The position numbers and the translations under genes were made by a program. 58,301 bases of DNA from positions 1 to 58,301 of the IMG/VR virus record IMGVR_UViG_3300025889_000138, one strand, 5' to 3'. The notes beneath the pieces were generated by a model, which saw nothing but the letters and a program-made list of their open reading frames with translations, ran no database searches and was not told the DNA's origin. This DNA comes from a virus. How positions within the stretch are numbered: the stretch's first letter is position 1; each line of letters begins with the position of its first letter. Below are positions 1 through 9,590 of the stretch, one piece after another.

Positions 1-1434
1 ACTTCAGGCTCATCAGGAACATCAGGTTCATCTGGATCAAGTGGCACTTCAGGTTCATCAGGTTCATCTGGAACCTCAGGTTCTAGTGGTACTTCTGGCT
101 CATCAGGAACCTCAGGTTCAAGTGGAAGTTCAGGAACATCTGGTTCATCTGGATCAAGTGGCACTTCAGGTAGCTCAGGTTCAAGTGGTTCTTCAGGTTC
201 ATCTGGAACTAGTGGCTCAAGTGGAACTAGTGGTTCATCAGGAACAAGTGGATCTTCAGGTTCAAGTGGGACAAGTGGCTCATCCGGTTCTTCAGGTACT
301 TCTGGAAGTTCAGGAACATCTGGTTCAAGTGGTTCATCAGGTACTTCAGGTTCATCAGGTAGCTCAGGTTCATCTGGAACTTCAGGCTCATCAGGTACTT
401 CAGGTTCTTCAGGAACTAGTGGTTCATCTGGTTCAAGTGGTACCTCAGGTAGCTCAGGTTCATCAGGAACCTCAGGTTCATCTGGAACAAGTGGTTCAAG
501 TGGAACTTCAGGCTCATCAGGCTCATCAGGTACAAGCGGCTCAAGTGGTAGCTCAGGTACTTCAGGTATATCAGGTGTAAATGGAACAAGCGGTTCATCA
601 GGAACTAGTGGAAGTTCAGGTACATCTGGTTCATCAGGTTCTTCAGGTACAAGTGGTTCATCAGGTTCATCAGGAACTAGTGGCTCATCTGGTACTTCAG
701 GTTCATCAGGAACTAGCGGTAGTTCAGGAACATCAGGTTCTTCAGGTTCAAGTGGTACTTCAGGTAGCTCAGGCTCAAGCGGAACTAGTGGTTCCTCTGG
801 TTCAAGTGGTACCTCAGGTTCTTCTGGATCTAGTGGAACTAGTGGTTCAAGTGGTTCATCAGGAACAAGCGGTTCTTCAGGTTCTAGCGGCACATCAGGT
901 TCAAGTGGTTCCTCTGGAACAAGCGGTTCATCAGGTTCAAGCGGAACCTCCGGCTCATCTGGAACTTCAGGTTCATCAGGTACTTCTGGTTCAAGTGGTA
1001 CTTCAGGCTCATCAGGCTCATCGGGTACTTCAGGTAGTTCAGGATCAAGTGGAACCAGTGGCTCTTCAGGAACTAGTGGTAGCTCAGGCTCTTCAGGAAC
1101 TTCAGGTAGCTCAGGTTCATCTGGAACTTCAGGCTCATCTGGAACTTCAGGATCAAGTGGAACTTCAGGTTCATCTGGTTCATCAGGTACAAGTGGTTCA
1201 AGTGGTTCATCAGGAACGTCAGGTTCATCTGGTTCTTCTGGAACTTCTGGATCAAGCGGAACATCAGGCTCATCCGGTACAAGCGGCTCAAGTGGTAGCT
1301 CAGGTACTTCAGGTATAAGTGGAGTTAATGGAACATCAGGTTCTTCAGGAACTAGTGGTTCTAGTGGAACTTCAGGTTCAAGTGGTTCATCAGGAACTAG
1401 CGGTTCATCAGGTTCAAGTGGAACAAGTGGTACA
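1..1434. repeat. Degenerate 9-bp TSG/SSG coding repeat
   Basis: About 478 consecutive Gly-X-Y codon triplets encode Gly-Thr-Ser or Gly-Ser-Ser. The protein pattern is nearly perfect while codons vary freely (tca, agt, tct, agc; aca, act, acc). A distinctive GISGVNGTSG unit occurs twice, at about 565 and 1312, 747 nt apart. Confidence 0.9.
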
Positions 1435-2268
1435 ACTACTATAACTAATAACATAGATGATCGTGTATTAACAGCTACAGGTACAGCTACTATTAATGGT
1501 GAATCTAATCTAACATTTGATGGTAGTACATTAGGAGTAATAGGCACAGTCGGAATCGGTACAGATAGTCCACTGTATCAACTCCATGTATCAAGTAGTA
1601 CTGCTGCTTTAGGAGTATATGAAAGAGCAGGAGGAGCTGCCTTATATTTAGAAGGTCAGTTAACTCGAGGTGTATTAGGTACTGTAAGTACACATCCATT
1701 ACTAATTGCATACAATAGTGTTGAAGTAGCAAGATTTACAGGAACATCATTTGATGTAACTGGATCTTTAAATGTAGGAACTGGAACTGATATAAACTTA
1801 ATTGGAGGAGGAAATTTAGAAACCAACGGAGGAAATGTAAATACAACTGGAGGAAGTATTAACATCGGAGGAGGAGCTGTAAACGGTACAACCCCAGGAT
1901 CTTCAGTCAATGTTGATGTTATTAATGCCAATATTAAAAACTTTGATATTACTCATCCATCTAAAGGCGAACCTCATAGATTAAGATACTCAGTACTTGA
2001 AGGTCCAGAAATTGGTGTATATGTTAGAGGTAGATTAACTAATAACAATATAATTGAATTACCATATTATTGGGTTGACTTAGTACATGAAGATTCTATA
2101 ACAGTAACTTTAACACCAATTGGTAAACATCAAAACCTATATGTAATATCTGCAAACCCAGAAAAAGTGGTAGTAGGAATTGAAGAAGGAACAATTGATT
2201 GTTACTATGTAATATATGGAGAAAGAAAAGATGTAGACAAATTAACAATTGAATACATTAAAGAATAA
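1..2268 (+). CDS. Giant Ser/Thr-Gly repeat tail fibre protein (5' truncated)
   Basis: Open from base 1 in frame 1 to a TAA at 2266-2268, so the start lies upstream of the window. Residues 1 to about 478 are uninterrupted Gly-X-Y triplets made almost only of TSG and SSG, with no proline. The remaining 278 residues are a fibre tip. They contain a VGIGTDSPLYQLHV-type segment common in phage fibres, Gly-rich beta repeats, and a C-terminal block with HPSKGEPHRLRYSVLEGPE followed by VYVRGR, a pattern I associate with tail fibre tips of T4-like marine phages. It is probably a receptor-binding or fibre-shaft protein of the virion. The Ser/Thr density makes it a plausible O-glycosylation substrate for the enzymes at 5955-15280. 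The fibre role is confident; the receptor is unknown. Confidence 0.85.
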   Translation, partial: TSGSSGTSGSSGSSGTSGSSGSSGTSGSSGTSGSSGTSGSSGSSGTSGSSGSSGTSGSSGSSGSSGSSGTSGSSGTSGSSGTSGSSGSSGTSGSSGSSGTSGSSGTSGSSGSSGTSGSSGSSGSSGTSGSSGTSGSSGTSGSSGSSGTSGSSGSSGTSGSSGTSGSSGTSGSSGSSGTSGSSGSSGTSGISGVNGTSGSSGTSGSSGTSGSSGSSGTSGSSGSSGTSGSSGTSGSSGTSGSSGTSGSSGSSGTSGSSGSSGTSGSSGSSGTSGSSGSSGTSGSSGSSGTSGSSGSSGTSGSSGSSGTSGSSGSSGTSGSSGTSGSSGTSGSSGTSGSSGSSGTSGSSGSSGTSGSSGTSGSSGSSGTSGSSGSSGTSGSSGTSGSSGTSGSSGSSGTSGSSGSSGTSGSSGSSGTSGSSGTSGSSGTSGSSGSSGTSGISGVNGTSGSSGTSGSSGTSGSSGSSGTSGSSGSSGTSGTTTITNNIDDRVLTATGTATINGESNLTFDGSTLGVIGTVGIGTDSPLYQLHVSSSTAALGVYERAGGAALYLEGQLTRGVLGTVSTHPLLIAYNSVEVARFTGTSFDVTGSLNVGTGTDINLIGGGNLETNGGNVNTTGGSINIGGGAVNGTTPGSSVNVDVINANIKNFDITHPSKGEPHRLRYSVLEGPEIGVYVRGRLTNNNIIELPYYWVDLVHEDSITVTLTPIGKHQNLYVISANPEKVVVGIEEGTIDCYYVIYGERKDVDKLTIEYIKE

Positions 2269-2275
2269 TATTTAT
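2267..2275 (+). promoter_or_regulatory. Late-type promoter motif AATATTTAT
   Basis: It overlaps the stop codon of the preceding fibre gene and lies exactly 5 nt before the ATG at 2281. It shares the invariant ATATTTAT core with other late-gene upstream regions in this window. No TTTG box lies at the upstream -33 position. Confidence 0.6.
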
Positions 2276-2280
2276 TATAA

Positions 2281-5019
2281 ATGGCTAAAAACGTCCAAAT
2301 AATACCAGCATCAGGAACTGTAGATTTTCAAGATGGAACTCAATCAGTTATCCTGACAATGAAAAAATCAGGAGCTGTAGCTACAGGTATTGATATTTCT
2401 GTAAATGGTAGTGCTCCTGTGAGTATTCAAGGTACTCAAGGCACTACAGGTACTCAAGGTACTACTGGTCCTCAAGGTACAACAGGTACACAAGGAACAA
2501 CAGGTACTCAAGGTATTCAAGGACGTCAAGGTGTAACAGGTCCACAAGGTACTACAGGTACCCAAGGTACTACAGGTACTCAAGGAGCAACCGGAACTCA
2601 AGGCACTACTGGTACTCAAGGCACTACTGGTACTCAAGGTACTACAGGCGCGCAAGGTATACAAGGTATAACAGGTAACACAGGTCCTACTGGTCCAACA
2701 GGCCCACAAGGTACAACAGGTGCTACAGGTTCACAAGGTACTACAGGCGCGCAAGGTATACAAGGTATAACAGGTAACACAGGTCCTACTGGTCCAACAG
2801 GCCCACAAGGTACAACAGGTACACAAGGTACTTTAGGTCCTGTAGGTCCACAAGGAGCAATAGGTGCTCAAGGTATTCAAGGTGTTATAGGTCCTGTAGG
2901 AGCAACAGGTCCACAAGGAACAACCGGGGGAACAGGTCCAACAGGTCCTCAAGGCACTACTGGTACTCAAGGAACTATAGGTGCTCAAGGTATCCAAGGA
3001 CGTCAAGGTATAACAGGTAACACTGGAGGAACAGGTCCAACAGGTCCTCAAGGTACAACCGGGGGAACAGGTCCAACAGGTCCTCAAGGCACTACTGGTA
3101 CTCAAGGAACTATAGGTGCTCAAGGTATACAAGGTAGACAAGGTATAACAGGTAATACAGGCCCAATAGGACCAGATGGTCCTACAGGTCCTACAGGTTC
3201 ACAAGGTACTACAGGCGCACAAGGTATACAAGGTATAACAGGTAACACAGGCGGAACAGGCCCAACTGGTCCAACAGGTCCAACTGGTCCAACTGGTCCA
3301 CAAGGTACAACAGGTGCTCAAGGTATACAAGGTAGACAAGGTATAACAGGTAACACAGGCGGAACAGGTCCAACAGGTCCTCAAGGTACTTTAGGTCCTA
3401 TAGGTCCTCAAGGAGCTATTGGTGCTCAAGGTATTCAAGGTATTATAGGTCCTGTAGGAGCTACTGGACCACAAGGAACAACAGGTGGAACAGGTCCAAC
3501 AGGTCCTCAAGGCACTACTGGTACTCAAGGAACTACAGGTGCTCAAGGTATACAAGGACGTCAAGGTATAACAGGTAACACTGGAGGAACAGGTCCAACA
3601 GGTCCTCAAGGTACGACCGGGGGAACAGGTCCAACAGGTCCAACAGGTCCTCAAGGTACAACAGGTACCCAAGGAGCTATTGGTGCTCAAGGTATACAAG
3701 GTCGTCAAGGAATAACAGGTAATATAGGCCCAATAGGACCAGACGGTCCTACAGGCCCTACAGGCCCAACAGGCCCACAAGGAACAACTGGTGGAACAGG
3801 TGCTCAAGGTATACAAGGTAGACAAGGTATAACAGGTAACACTGGAGGAACAGGCCCAACAGGTCCTCAAGGAACAACTGGAGGTACTGGAGGAACAGGT
3901 CCAACAGGTGCTCAAGGTATACAAGGTATAACAGGTAACACTGGAGGAACAGGTCCAACAGGTCCTCAAGGAACAACTGGAGGTACTGGAGGAACAGGTC
4001 CAACAGGTGCTCAAGGTATACAAGGTATAACAGGTAACACTGGAGGAACAGGTCCAACAGGTCCTCAAGGAACAACTGGAGGTACTGGAGGAACAGGTCC
4101 AACAGGCCCACAAGGAACAACTGGAGGTACTGGAGGAACAGGCCCAACAGGTGCTCAAGGTATACAAGGTATAACAGGTAACACTGGAGGAACAGGACCA
4201 ACTGGTCCACAAGGAACAACAGGTGGAACAGGAGGTACAGGACCAACTGGTCCACAAGGTACTATCGGAGCACAAGGTATTCAAGGACGTCAAGGTATAA
4301 CAGGAGACCAAGGAAACCCAGGTGTCCCTGGAACTCAAGGTACTACTGGAGCAACAGGTACTCAAGGAACTACCGGTGCTCAAGGTATCCAAGGACGTCA
4401 AGGTATAACTGGTGGAACAGGAGGAACAGGTCCACAAGGCACAGCGGGTAGTAATGGAAGCACAGGTCCAACAGGTCCACAAGGTACAACAGGCGGAACA
4501 GGAGGAACAGGTCCAACAGGCCCACAAGGAACAACTGGTGGAACAGGAGGAACAGGTCCACAAGGTGCAGCAGGTAGTAATGGAAGCACAGGTCCAACAG
4601 GCCCACAAGGTACAACTGGTGGGTTTACTACAAACTCAAACGCTCAAATTAACTCATTAGGTGTTAATACAACTGCTCCAGGTATTGCTGGAGAAATTAG
4701 AGCAACAGGTAACATTATAGCATTCTACTCAGATGCTAGATTAAAAACTAATGTTGAAAAAATTGAATCAGCTTTAGAATTAATTTCTAAACTTAGAGGT
4801 GTAAGATACAATTGGACTGAAGAAGCTGAAGCAATGGCCCCTTCAAGAGCTGGTAAAACAGAAATTGGAGTTATTGCTCAAGAAGTTGAAAAAGTACTTC
4901 CTGAAATAGTAGTTGATTGGGATGAATATAAGACAGTAGTTTATGATAGATTAACAGCATTGTTGATTGAAGCTGTTAAAGAATTAATAGATGAAGTAAA
5001 CCAATTAAAAAATAAATAA
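2281..5019 (+). CDS. Collagen-like tail fibre with C-terminal S74 intramolecular chaperone
   Basis: 912 residues. Residues 1-50 form a non-repetitive N-terminal domain, presumably the virion anchor. Residues 51-781 are continuous Gly-X-Y triplets ([34 protein letters not shown]). Residues 782-912 carry a tip and the S74 (endosialidase-type) chaperone: [12 protein letters not shown] near 816, then [22 protein letters not shown] and a terminal coiled coil. In this family the domain drives trimerisation and then cleaves itself off, using the Ser and Lys of the SDxRxK motif, both present here. Proline occurs only in the X position (GPT, GPQ). A late-type motif directly precedes the ATG. A trimeric host-recognition fibre is the natural reading. 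Confidence 0.92.
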   Translation: MAKNVQIIPASGTVDFQDGTQSVILTMKKSGAVATGIDISVNGSAPVSIQGTQGTTGTQGTTGPQGTTGTQGTTGTQGIQGRQGVTGPQGTTGTQGTTGTQGATGTQGTTGTQGTTGTQGTTGAQGIQGITGNTGPTGPTGPQGTTGATGSQGTTGAQGIQGITGNTGPTGPTGPQGTTGTQGTLGPVGPQGAIGAQGIQGVIGPVGATGPQGTTGGTGPTGPQGTTGTQGTIGAQGIQGRQGITGNTGGTGPTGPQGTTGGTGPTGPQGTTGTQGTIGAQGIQGRQGITGNTGPIGPDGPTGPTGSQGTTGAQGIQGITGNTGGTGPTGPTGPTGPTGPQGTTGAQGIQGRQGITGNTGGTGPTGPQGTLGPIGPQGAIGAQGIQGIIGPVGATGPQGTTGGTGPTGPQGTTGTQGTTGAQGIQGRQGITGNTGGTGPTGPQGTTGGTGPTGPTGPQGTTGTQGAIGAQGIQGRQGITGNIGPIGPDGPTGPTGPTGPQGTTGGTGAQGIQGRQGITGNTGGTGPTGPQGTTGGTGGTGPTGAQGIQGITGNTGGTGPTGPQGTTGGTGGTGPTGAQGIQGITGNTGGTGPTGPQGTTGGTGGTGPTGPQGTTGGTGGTGPTGAQGIQGITGNTGGTGPTGPQGTTGGTGGTGPTGPQGTIGAQGIQGRQGITGDQGNPGVPGTQGTTGATGTQGTTGAQGIQGRQGITGGTGGTGPQGTAGSNGSTGPTGPQGTTGGTGGTGPTGPQGTTGGTGGTGPQGAAGSNGSTGPTGPQGTTGGFTTNSNAQINSLGVNTTAPGIAGEIRATGNIIAFYSDARLKTNVEKIESALELISKLRGVRYNWTEEAEAMAPSRAGKTEIGVIAQEVEKVLPEIVVDWDEYKTVVYDRLTALLIEAVKELIDEVNQLKNK
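2431..4623. repeat. Collagen-like Gly-X-Y coding repeat
   Basis: About 731 residues of Gly-X-Y in larger modules, such as a GAQGIQG(RQ)[15 protein letters not shown] unit repeated many times. Near-identical DNA blocks recur (for example 3840-4180), so slippage and recombination should change fibre length readily. Confidence 0.9.
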
Positions 5020-5712
5020 ATGGCAATACCTAGTACTAATGTTTATTTAGAAAATATTTATTGGGAAGCTCAATTTGGAGGAGGAAGTGGTAATCCTGGT
5101 AGTGGAATTAGTTTTGGAGACTTAGCAGGATATTCTTATTTTGATGGTTCTAATGGTAGTGGTACTATATCCTACAACGCCTGGGGCCAAAATTCAGCAG
5201 GAGGTGTAAATAGAATATATGGCTTACCTATAGCTGCTAACCCCGGACCTTATGAATTTAATGATTATAAAAGTTTAGTTTATTTTTATGATCAAAGTAG
5301 TTATCAAGTTACTTTAACTGTAATAAATAACCTAGCTCCACCTCCACCTCCACCTCCTCCTATTAATAACGATGTACAAGACTGCAATTTATCCTTTTAT
5401 GACAATTCAGGAACTTATCTTTATTTAGCAGGTAACTCAGGAGGAGTACCAACATTTAGTAGTTTTGGCCCTACAGACATATCACAAAATAATACCCCTA
5501 TTATAGCCCAAGGTTATTGGTATATAGATTTAAGTATGGATCCTGGTTTTGGAGGAGGTTCTTGTGACATAAGCATAAATGGAACAGGATATGTTACAGG
5601 AGCAGGAATAGGTGGAGGTAGTAACCTTTTTGATTGGAATACATATGGAGCGGCGGCTATAGCTAATGCTGGATCTTTTATTGGATTAGATGTGGTAGTA
5701 ACTGTTTATTAA
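5020..5712 (+). CDS. Virion-associated protein with polyproline linker
   Basis: 230 residues beginning immediately after the preceding stop codon (TAAATG). It has two Gly/Tyr/Asn-rich halves joined by an eight-proline run near residue 107 and followed by a Cys-containing beta-rich half. The composition fits a fibre tip or fibre-attached adhesin. I recognise no family. It has no promoter of its own and is expected to be co-transcribed with the collagen-like fibre. Confidence 0.75.
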   Translation: MAIPSTNVYLENIYWEAQFGGGSGNPGSGISFGDLAGYSYFDGSNGSGTISYNAWGQNSAGGVNRIYGLPIAANPGPYEFNDYKSLVYFYDQSSYQVTLTVINNLAPPPPPPPPINNDVQDCNLSFYDNSGTYLYLAGNSGGVPTFSSFGPTDISQNNTPIIAQGYWYIDLSMDPGFGGGSCDISINGTGYVTGAGIGGGSNLFDWNTYGAAAIANAGSFIGLDVVVTVY

Positions 5713-5714
5713 TT

Positions 5715-5912
5715 ATGCCTACTTATACTTTTATATCAACAAGACAATTTTTAGGTTATATACCTTCATCTACTTTAGAAGAAACCATTTTTAATAAATG
5801 TAAAGAAGTAAAATCTTTATATAGAATTAGCGGAGTTAACCCTAGATATTATTTTTACCTTACAACTTTTTTACAAGAATATTTTCAAGATAAAGTAGGA
5901 AATCCGGAATAA
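5715..5912 (+). CDS. Small hypothetical protein
   Basis: 65 residues, rich in Tyr/Phe, starting 3 nt after the previous stop codon in an AATTATG context. No recognisable domain. It is the last gene of the fibre block, and the next promoter follows it directly. Confidence 0.6.
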   Translation: MPTYTFISTRQFLGYIPSSTLEETIFNKCKEVKSLYRISGVNPRYYFYLTTFLQEYFQDKVGNPE

Positions 5913-5914
5913 AA

Positions 5915-5944
5915 TTTGGTTTTTTAAAATAAATTTGTTATATT
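5915..5944 (+). promoter_or_regulatory. Host-type promoter for the fibre-decoration operon
   Basis: TTTGG at 5915-5919, 18 nt, then TTATATT at 5938-5944, ending 10 nt before the ATG at 5955. It has the same geometry as eight other sites in the window. The predicted leader is only a few nucleotides. Confidence 0.75.
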
Positions 5945-5954
5945 ATAATTAATT

Positions 5955-6536
5955 ATGTACTCTAGACCTATATTTGATCCTAATTTAGAAATTGATCAAA
6001 CAAACTACTACTGGTTCGAAAATGGATTCTCTTCAGATGAAGCAGATGAAATCTTAAAACTTACAAAAGACTATGAATTTGAACAAGCTACTATTATATC
6101 TGGCAATACATCAGATATAAGAAATAGTAATATCAAATGGATAGCACCAAGTGAAAATTCTTCTTGGATTTATGACCGTTTAATGGGTTGTATTAAAGAA
6201 GCTAATAGTGTTTGGAAATTTAATCTTTATTCTGTTTTAGATGATATTCAATATACAGAATATAGAGGCGGTGGTGGACATTATAACTGGCATATAGATA
6301 TCGGCCCAGGTTCAATTTCCCATCGTAAAGTATCAGTTATTGTACAACTTTCTGATCCTTCAGAATATACTGGAGGTGTTTTAGAAATTAGTTCAGGCAG
6401 TAACACCCAAAAAGTTTCAAATAAAAAAGGAGCAGTTATTGTTTTCCCTTCATTTTTACAACACAGAATAACCCCTGTAGCCTCAGGTTTAAGAAAAAGC
6501 TTAGTATTATGGGCTGGTGGAGAACACTATAAGTAA
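5955..6536 (+). CDS. 2-oxoglutarate/Fe(II) dioxygenase, prolyl-4-hydroxylase-like
   Basis: 193 residues with the double-stranded beta-helix signature of this superfamily. The iron ligands are H113 and D115 (YNWHIDIG) and H170 (FLQHRITPV), and the 2-oxoglutarate-binding basic residue is R180 or K181. The intervening VSVIVQLSDPSEYTGGVLE strand is typical of P4H and PKHD-type enzymes. It would hydroxylate a substrate using O2, 2-oxoglutarate and Fe(II). It is the first gene of the operon immediately after two collagen-like fibres, one of them rich in Gly-Pro-Thr, so fibre proline is an obvious candidate substrate. That is inference; a sugar or nucleotide-linked substrate is also possible. Confidence 0.85.
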   Translation: MYSRPIFDPNLEIDQTNYYWFENGFSSDEADEILKLTKDYEFEQATIISGNTSDIRNSNIKWIAPSENSSWIYDRLMGCIKEANSVWKFNLYSVLDDIQYTEYRGGGGHYNWHIDIGPGSISHRKVSVIVQLSDPSEYTGGVLEISSGSNTQKVSNKKGAVIVFPSFLQHRITPVASGLRKSLVLWAGGEHYK

Positions 6537-6537
6537 T

Positions 6538-7527
6538 ATGATTGACAATTTAGTTAAATTAGTTTTAAATAAAGGAGGTTCTATATCTCATTTAAAGATT
6601 CCTTCAATTGATAGTAGAAATACAGGTTTATGTAATCCCTCTATTTTTGTTGATAATGATGGAACTATTTTACTTAATTTAAGAAATGTAGGTTATCTTT
6701 TTTACCATTGTGAAAATGAACAAAAGTTTCAAGGACGTTGGGGCCCATTAGCTTATCTTCATCCTGAAAATGATCCACATTTAAGAACAACTAACTTTTT
6801 ATGTATTTTAGATCCTAAAACTTTAGAAATAAAATCATACAAAGAAGTAAACACTTCAGAGTTAGACATTGAACCAGTTTGGGAATTTATTGGGTTAGAA
6901 GATGCTCGAGTAGTTCGTTGGGATGGTGTTTTATATATTACAGGTGTTAGAAGAGATACTAAACCAAATGGAGAAGGTAGAATGGAACTTTCTGAAATAG
7001 ATGATTATAGAACATCAAATGAAATCTCAAGAGTAAGAATAGAACCACCTAATGATCCTAATTCATATTGTGAAAAAAATTGGATGCCTATTAATGATAT
7101 GGATTATTGTTATGTCAAATGGGCTAACCCAGTAGAAATTGTAAAAGTTGATCCTATTAAAGGAACTAGTAAAACTATATTTTTAGGTAAATTTAAAGAA
7201 ATAAGTAAAAACCATGATTTAAGAGGTGGTTCATCTGTTGTGAAATGGAAAGATTATCGTTTATGTGTTGTTCATGAAGTAGATTTTTGGCAAAATGAAA
7301 ATAATAATAAAGATGGTATTTATAACCATAGAATAATTGTTTATGATAAAGATTGGAATATTGTAAAATATTCTGATGTATTTAAGTTTATGACTGGAAG
7401 AATTGAATTTGTTTGTGGAGCAGCGGTTGTGGAAAATGATTTAATTATCACTTATGGATTCCATGACAGCGCAGCTTTCGCTTTAAAAATCCCAGAAAAT
7501 GTTGTAGAGGAACTAATCAATGGATAA
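6538..7527 (+). CDS. GH130-like five-bladed beta-propeller glycosidase/phosphorylase
   Basis: 329 residues from the ATG at 6538. An in-frame GTG at 6517 lies inside the previous gene and is less likely. NPSIFVDNDG, EDARVVRWDGVLYITGVR, EKNWMPI and LRGGSSVVKW resemble the blade motifs of GH130 mannoside phosphorylases and related propellers. GH130 enzymes cleave or form beta-mannosidic bonds with phosphate, so this one may process a glycan or supply a sugar phosphate. The similarity was judged by eye, and another propeller family is possible. It overlaps the next gene by 8 nt, fitting a single operon. Confidence 0.6.
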   Translation: MIDNLVKLVLNKGGSISHLKIPSIDSRNTGLCNPSIFVDNDGTILLNLRNVGYLFYHCENEQKFQGRWGPLAYLHPENDPHLRTTNFLCILDPKTLEIKSYKEVNTSELDIEPVWEFIGLEDARVVRWDGVLYITGVRRDTKPNGEGRMELSEIDDYRTSNEISRVRIEPPNDPNSYCEKNWMPINDMDYCYVKWANPVEIVKVDPIKGTSKTIFLGKFKEISKNHDLRGGSSVVKWKDYRLCVVHEVDFWQNENNNKDGIYNHRIIVYDKDWNIVKYSDVFKFMTGRIEFVCGAAVVENDLIITYGFHDSAAFALKIPENVVEELING

Positions 7528-8749
7528 TATTTTAAAGAATTTTATAGATAATCCATATCATCCAGAAACAAATTTTGTATTTGGTGAACAATATTATCAA
7601 GAAGGACATAAAGCAGCCGCTTTGTCTTTATTTTTAAGAGCAGCAGAATATGGTTTTGATAAAGATTTAACATATGAAGCTTTAATTAAAGTAGCTTTAT
7701 GTTTAAAAGAAATAGAAGGACGTCCTCATTCAACTAGAGGAGCTATCTTAAATGCTATTACTTTTGATCGTGAACGTCCTGAAGCTTATTATCATTTAAG
7801 TTATGATTATCAAGTTAAAGGAGAATGGCAAGAATCATATTTAGCAGCTGTTCAAGGTTTAGATAAAATAAAAAATATCAAACCTACTTTAACTAGTATT
7901 GATTTTCCTGGTGAATATGCTTTAATATTCCAAAAAGCAGTAGCAGGATGGTGGATTGGATATTGTGATGAGTCAAGAAAATTATTTAATCACTTATTAC
8001 AGGAATATTCTATGCGTCCTGAATTTGTAGAAGCTTGCTATAATAATTTATCTACAATTCATGGGATTCAATATCCAACGTTAACTTATACTAAAGAAGA
8101 ACACTCAAAATTAAGATACAAATTTAAAAATTCTGAAAAAATTGAGAAAAATTATTCCCAAACTTACCAGGATTTGTTTGTATTAAGTATGTTAGATGGA
8201 AAAGAAAAAGGCACTTATGTTGAAATAGGAGCAGCTGATCCTTTCCATAATAGTAATACAGCTTTATTAGAAAAAGAATTTAACTGGACAGGGGTATCAT
8301 TAGAAATCAATGAAGAAGAAGTAAATAAATTTAACTCTCAACGTTCTAACGCGTGCCTTTTACAAGATGCTACAGTTGTCAACTATGAAGAGTTATTTGT
8401 TAATAACAACTTTAGTGAGGTTATAGATTACCTTCAAGTTGATTGTGAACCGGCTGAAATAACATTTAAAGTGTTACTTTCAATTCCTTTTGATAAATAT
8501 AAATTTAGAGTAATCACCTTTGAACATGATTATTATTTAAATCATTCTTTAGATTATAGAAATCTTTCTAGAAAATTCTTAGAAGCTCATGGTTATAAAA
8601 GAGTAGTAGGAGATATAGCTCCTGACTCAAATAGTACATTTGAAGACTGGTGGATACATCCTGAATTAGTAGATTCTGAAATTTTTACAGCAATGGTAGA
8701 TTATTCTGAAAAAATTAAAAGAGCAGATCATTATATATTAAATGGCTAA
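7520..8749 (+). CDS. TPR-like domain fused to FkbM-type methyltransferase
   Basis: 409 residues. Residues 1 to about 200 are helical repeats resembling TPRs (AALSLFLRAAEYGF, AYYHLSYDYQVKGEW), like the scaffolds of sugar and protein glycosylation enzymes. Residues about 215-380 form a Rossmann methyltransferase with GTYVEIGAADPF near 230 and the acidic LEINEEE strand after it. FkbM-family enzymes usually methylate sugar hydroxyls using S-adenosylmethionine. It overlaps neighbours by 8 nt at both ends. Confidence 0.75.
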   Translation: MDNILKNFIDNPYHPETNFVFGEQYYQEGHKAAALSLFLRAAEYGFDKDLTYEALIKVALCLKEIEGRPHSTRGAILNAITFDRERPEAYYHLSYDYQVKGEWQESYLAAVQGLDKIKNIKPTLTSIDFPGEYALIFQKAVAGWWIGYCDESRKLFNHLLQEYSMRPEFVEACYNNLSTIHGIQYPTLTYTKEEHSKLRYKFKNSEKIEKNYSQTYQDLFVLSMLDGKEKGTYVEIGAADPFHNSNTALLEKEFNWTGVSLEINEEEVNKFNSQRSNACLLQDATVVNYEELFVNNNFSEVIDYLQVDCEPAEITFKVLLSIPFDKYKFRVITFEHDYYLNHSLDYRNLSRKFLEAHGYKRVVGDIAPDSNSTFEDWWIHPELVDSEIFTAMVDYSEKIKRADHYILNG

Positions 8750-9587
8750 TCAAGATTGGAAAATAACACCCTATGCTACTATGGAGATTACAACTAATCT
8801 ACCTAAAAAAGGCTGTGTTGTTGATTGCATTTTTTGTCCTCAAAGAACTTTAGTTAAAAATTATAATGGAACCCGTCATTTATCTTTAGATGACTTTAAA
8901 AGAGCAATAGATAAAATCCCAACAGAAGTTAGAATTACTTTTGCTGGTTTTACTGAACCTTGGACTAATAGGCATTGTACTGATATGTTACTTTACGCTT
9001 ATGAAAAAGGACATAGAATAGCAGCATTTACTACAGCTGTAGGAATGACAGTAGATGATGTAGAAAGACTTAAAGATGTTTCCTATGATAATGGTCCTAA
9101 CGCTGGTTTTGTTTTACATTTACCTGACCAAGAAAGATTAGCAAAACATCCTATAACTCCTCGTTATATAGAAGTTATTGAAGCTTTCGGGCTCTATCAA
9201 GATTCTTTTAACACATTTCATTTAATGTCAATGGGTACTGTCCATGAATCTATTAATCATATTTTTAGTCATGCTAGCAATCCTGAAATGTGGTCTAGAG
9301 CAGGAAACTTAATAGGTGAAGCCATTCTAAAACCAGAACTGCTAAATGTTAAAGAATTATTCAGATCAGTATATCATGGTGAGTCACCTAAAACATGCGG
9401 CTGTATAGAAAATTTATACCATAACGTGATGCTTCCAAACGGAGATGTATCTTTATGTTGTATGGATTATTCTTTAAGTTATATTATAGGAAATATGTTT
9501 GAACAAGAATATGAAGATGTTATTCCAAAATTAAATTCTTGTTATGATATGTGTCGTTATTGTGAAAATGGAATTAACCCTAATTAA
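8742..9587 (+). CDS. Radical SAM protein with SPASM-like C-terminal Cys cluster
   Basis: 281 residues. C25-VVD-C29-IF-C32 is a canonical CX3CX2C site for the [4Fe-4S] cluster that cleaves S-adenosylmethionine. A second set of cysteines in the C-terminal third (CGC, LCC, CYDMC, C) with the NVMLPNGDVSLCC pattern matches SPASM-type auxiliary cluster domains. Such proteins modify peptides or sugars by radical chemistry. Its place among glycosyl- and methyltransferases beside the fibres suggests a role in decorating the virion, but the substrate cannot be read from sequence. Confidence 0.8.
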   Translation: MANQDWKITPYATMEITTNLPKKGCVVDCIFCPQRTLVKNYNGTRHLSLDDFKRAIDKIPTEVRITFAGFTEPWTNRHCTDMLLYAYEKGHRIAAFTTAVGMTVDDVERLKDVSYDNGPNAGFVLHLPDQERLAKHPITPRYIEVIEAFGLYQDSFNTFHLMSMGTVHESINHIFSHASNPEMWSRAGNLIGEAILKPELLNVKELFRSVYHGESPKTCGCIENLYHNVMLPNGDVSLCCMDYSLSYIIGNMFEQEYEDVIPKLNSCYDMCRYCENGINPN

Positions 9588-9590
9588 AAT

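Noticed and set aside
41-1318. Long +2-frame open readings rich in Val, Gln, Leu and His across the first fibre gene
   Set aside because: They are the shifted reading of the TSG/SSG repeat. Frame 1 is open from base 1 to 2268 and continues into a recognisable fibre tip.
2368-4615. Several long minus-strand open frames rich in Cys, Thr, Ser or Leu
   Set aside because: They are complements of the Gly-X-Y codon repeat. No start signals or protein families are visible, and all surrounding genes are on the plus strand.
1-4623. CRISPR-like or satellite repeat array
   Set aside because: The repeats are 9-bp coding units in frame with Gly-X-Y protein and have no spacer structure.
6517-6537. GTG start upstream of the GH130-like gene
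   Set aside because: It lies inside the dioxygenase gene. The ATG at 6538 directly follows its stop codon, as is usual in this operon.
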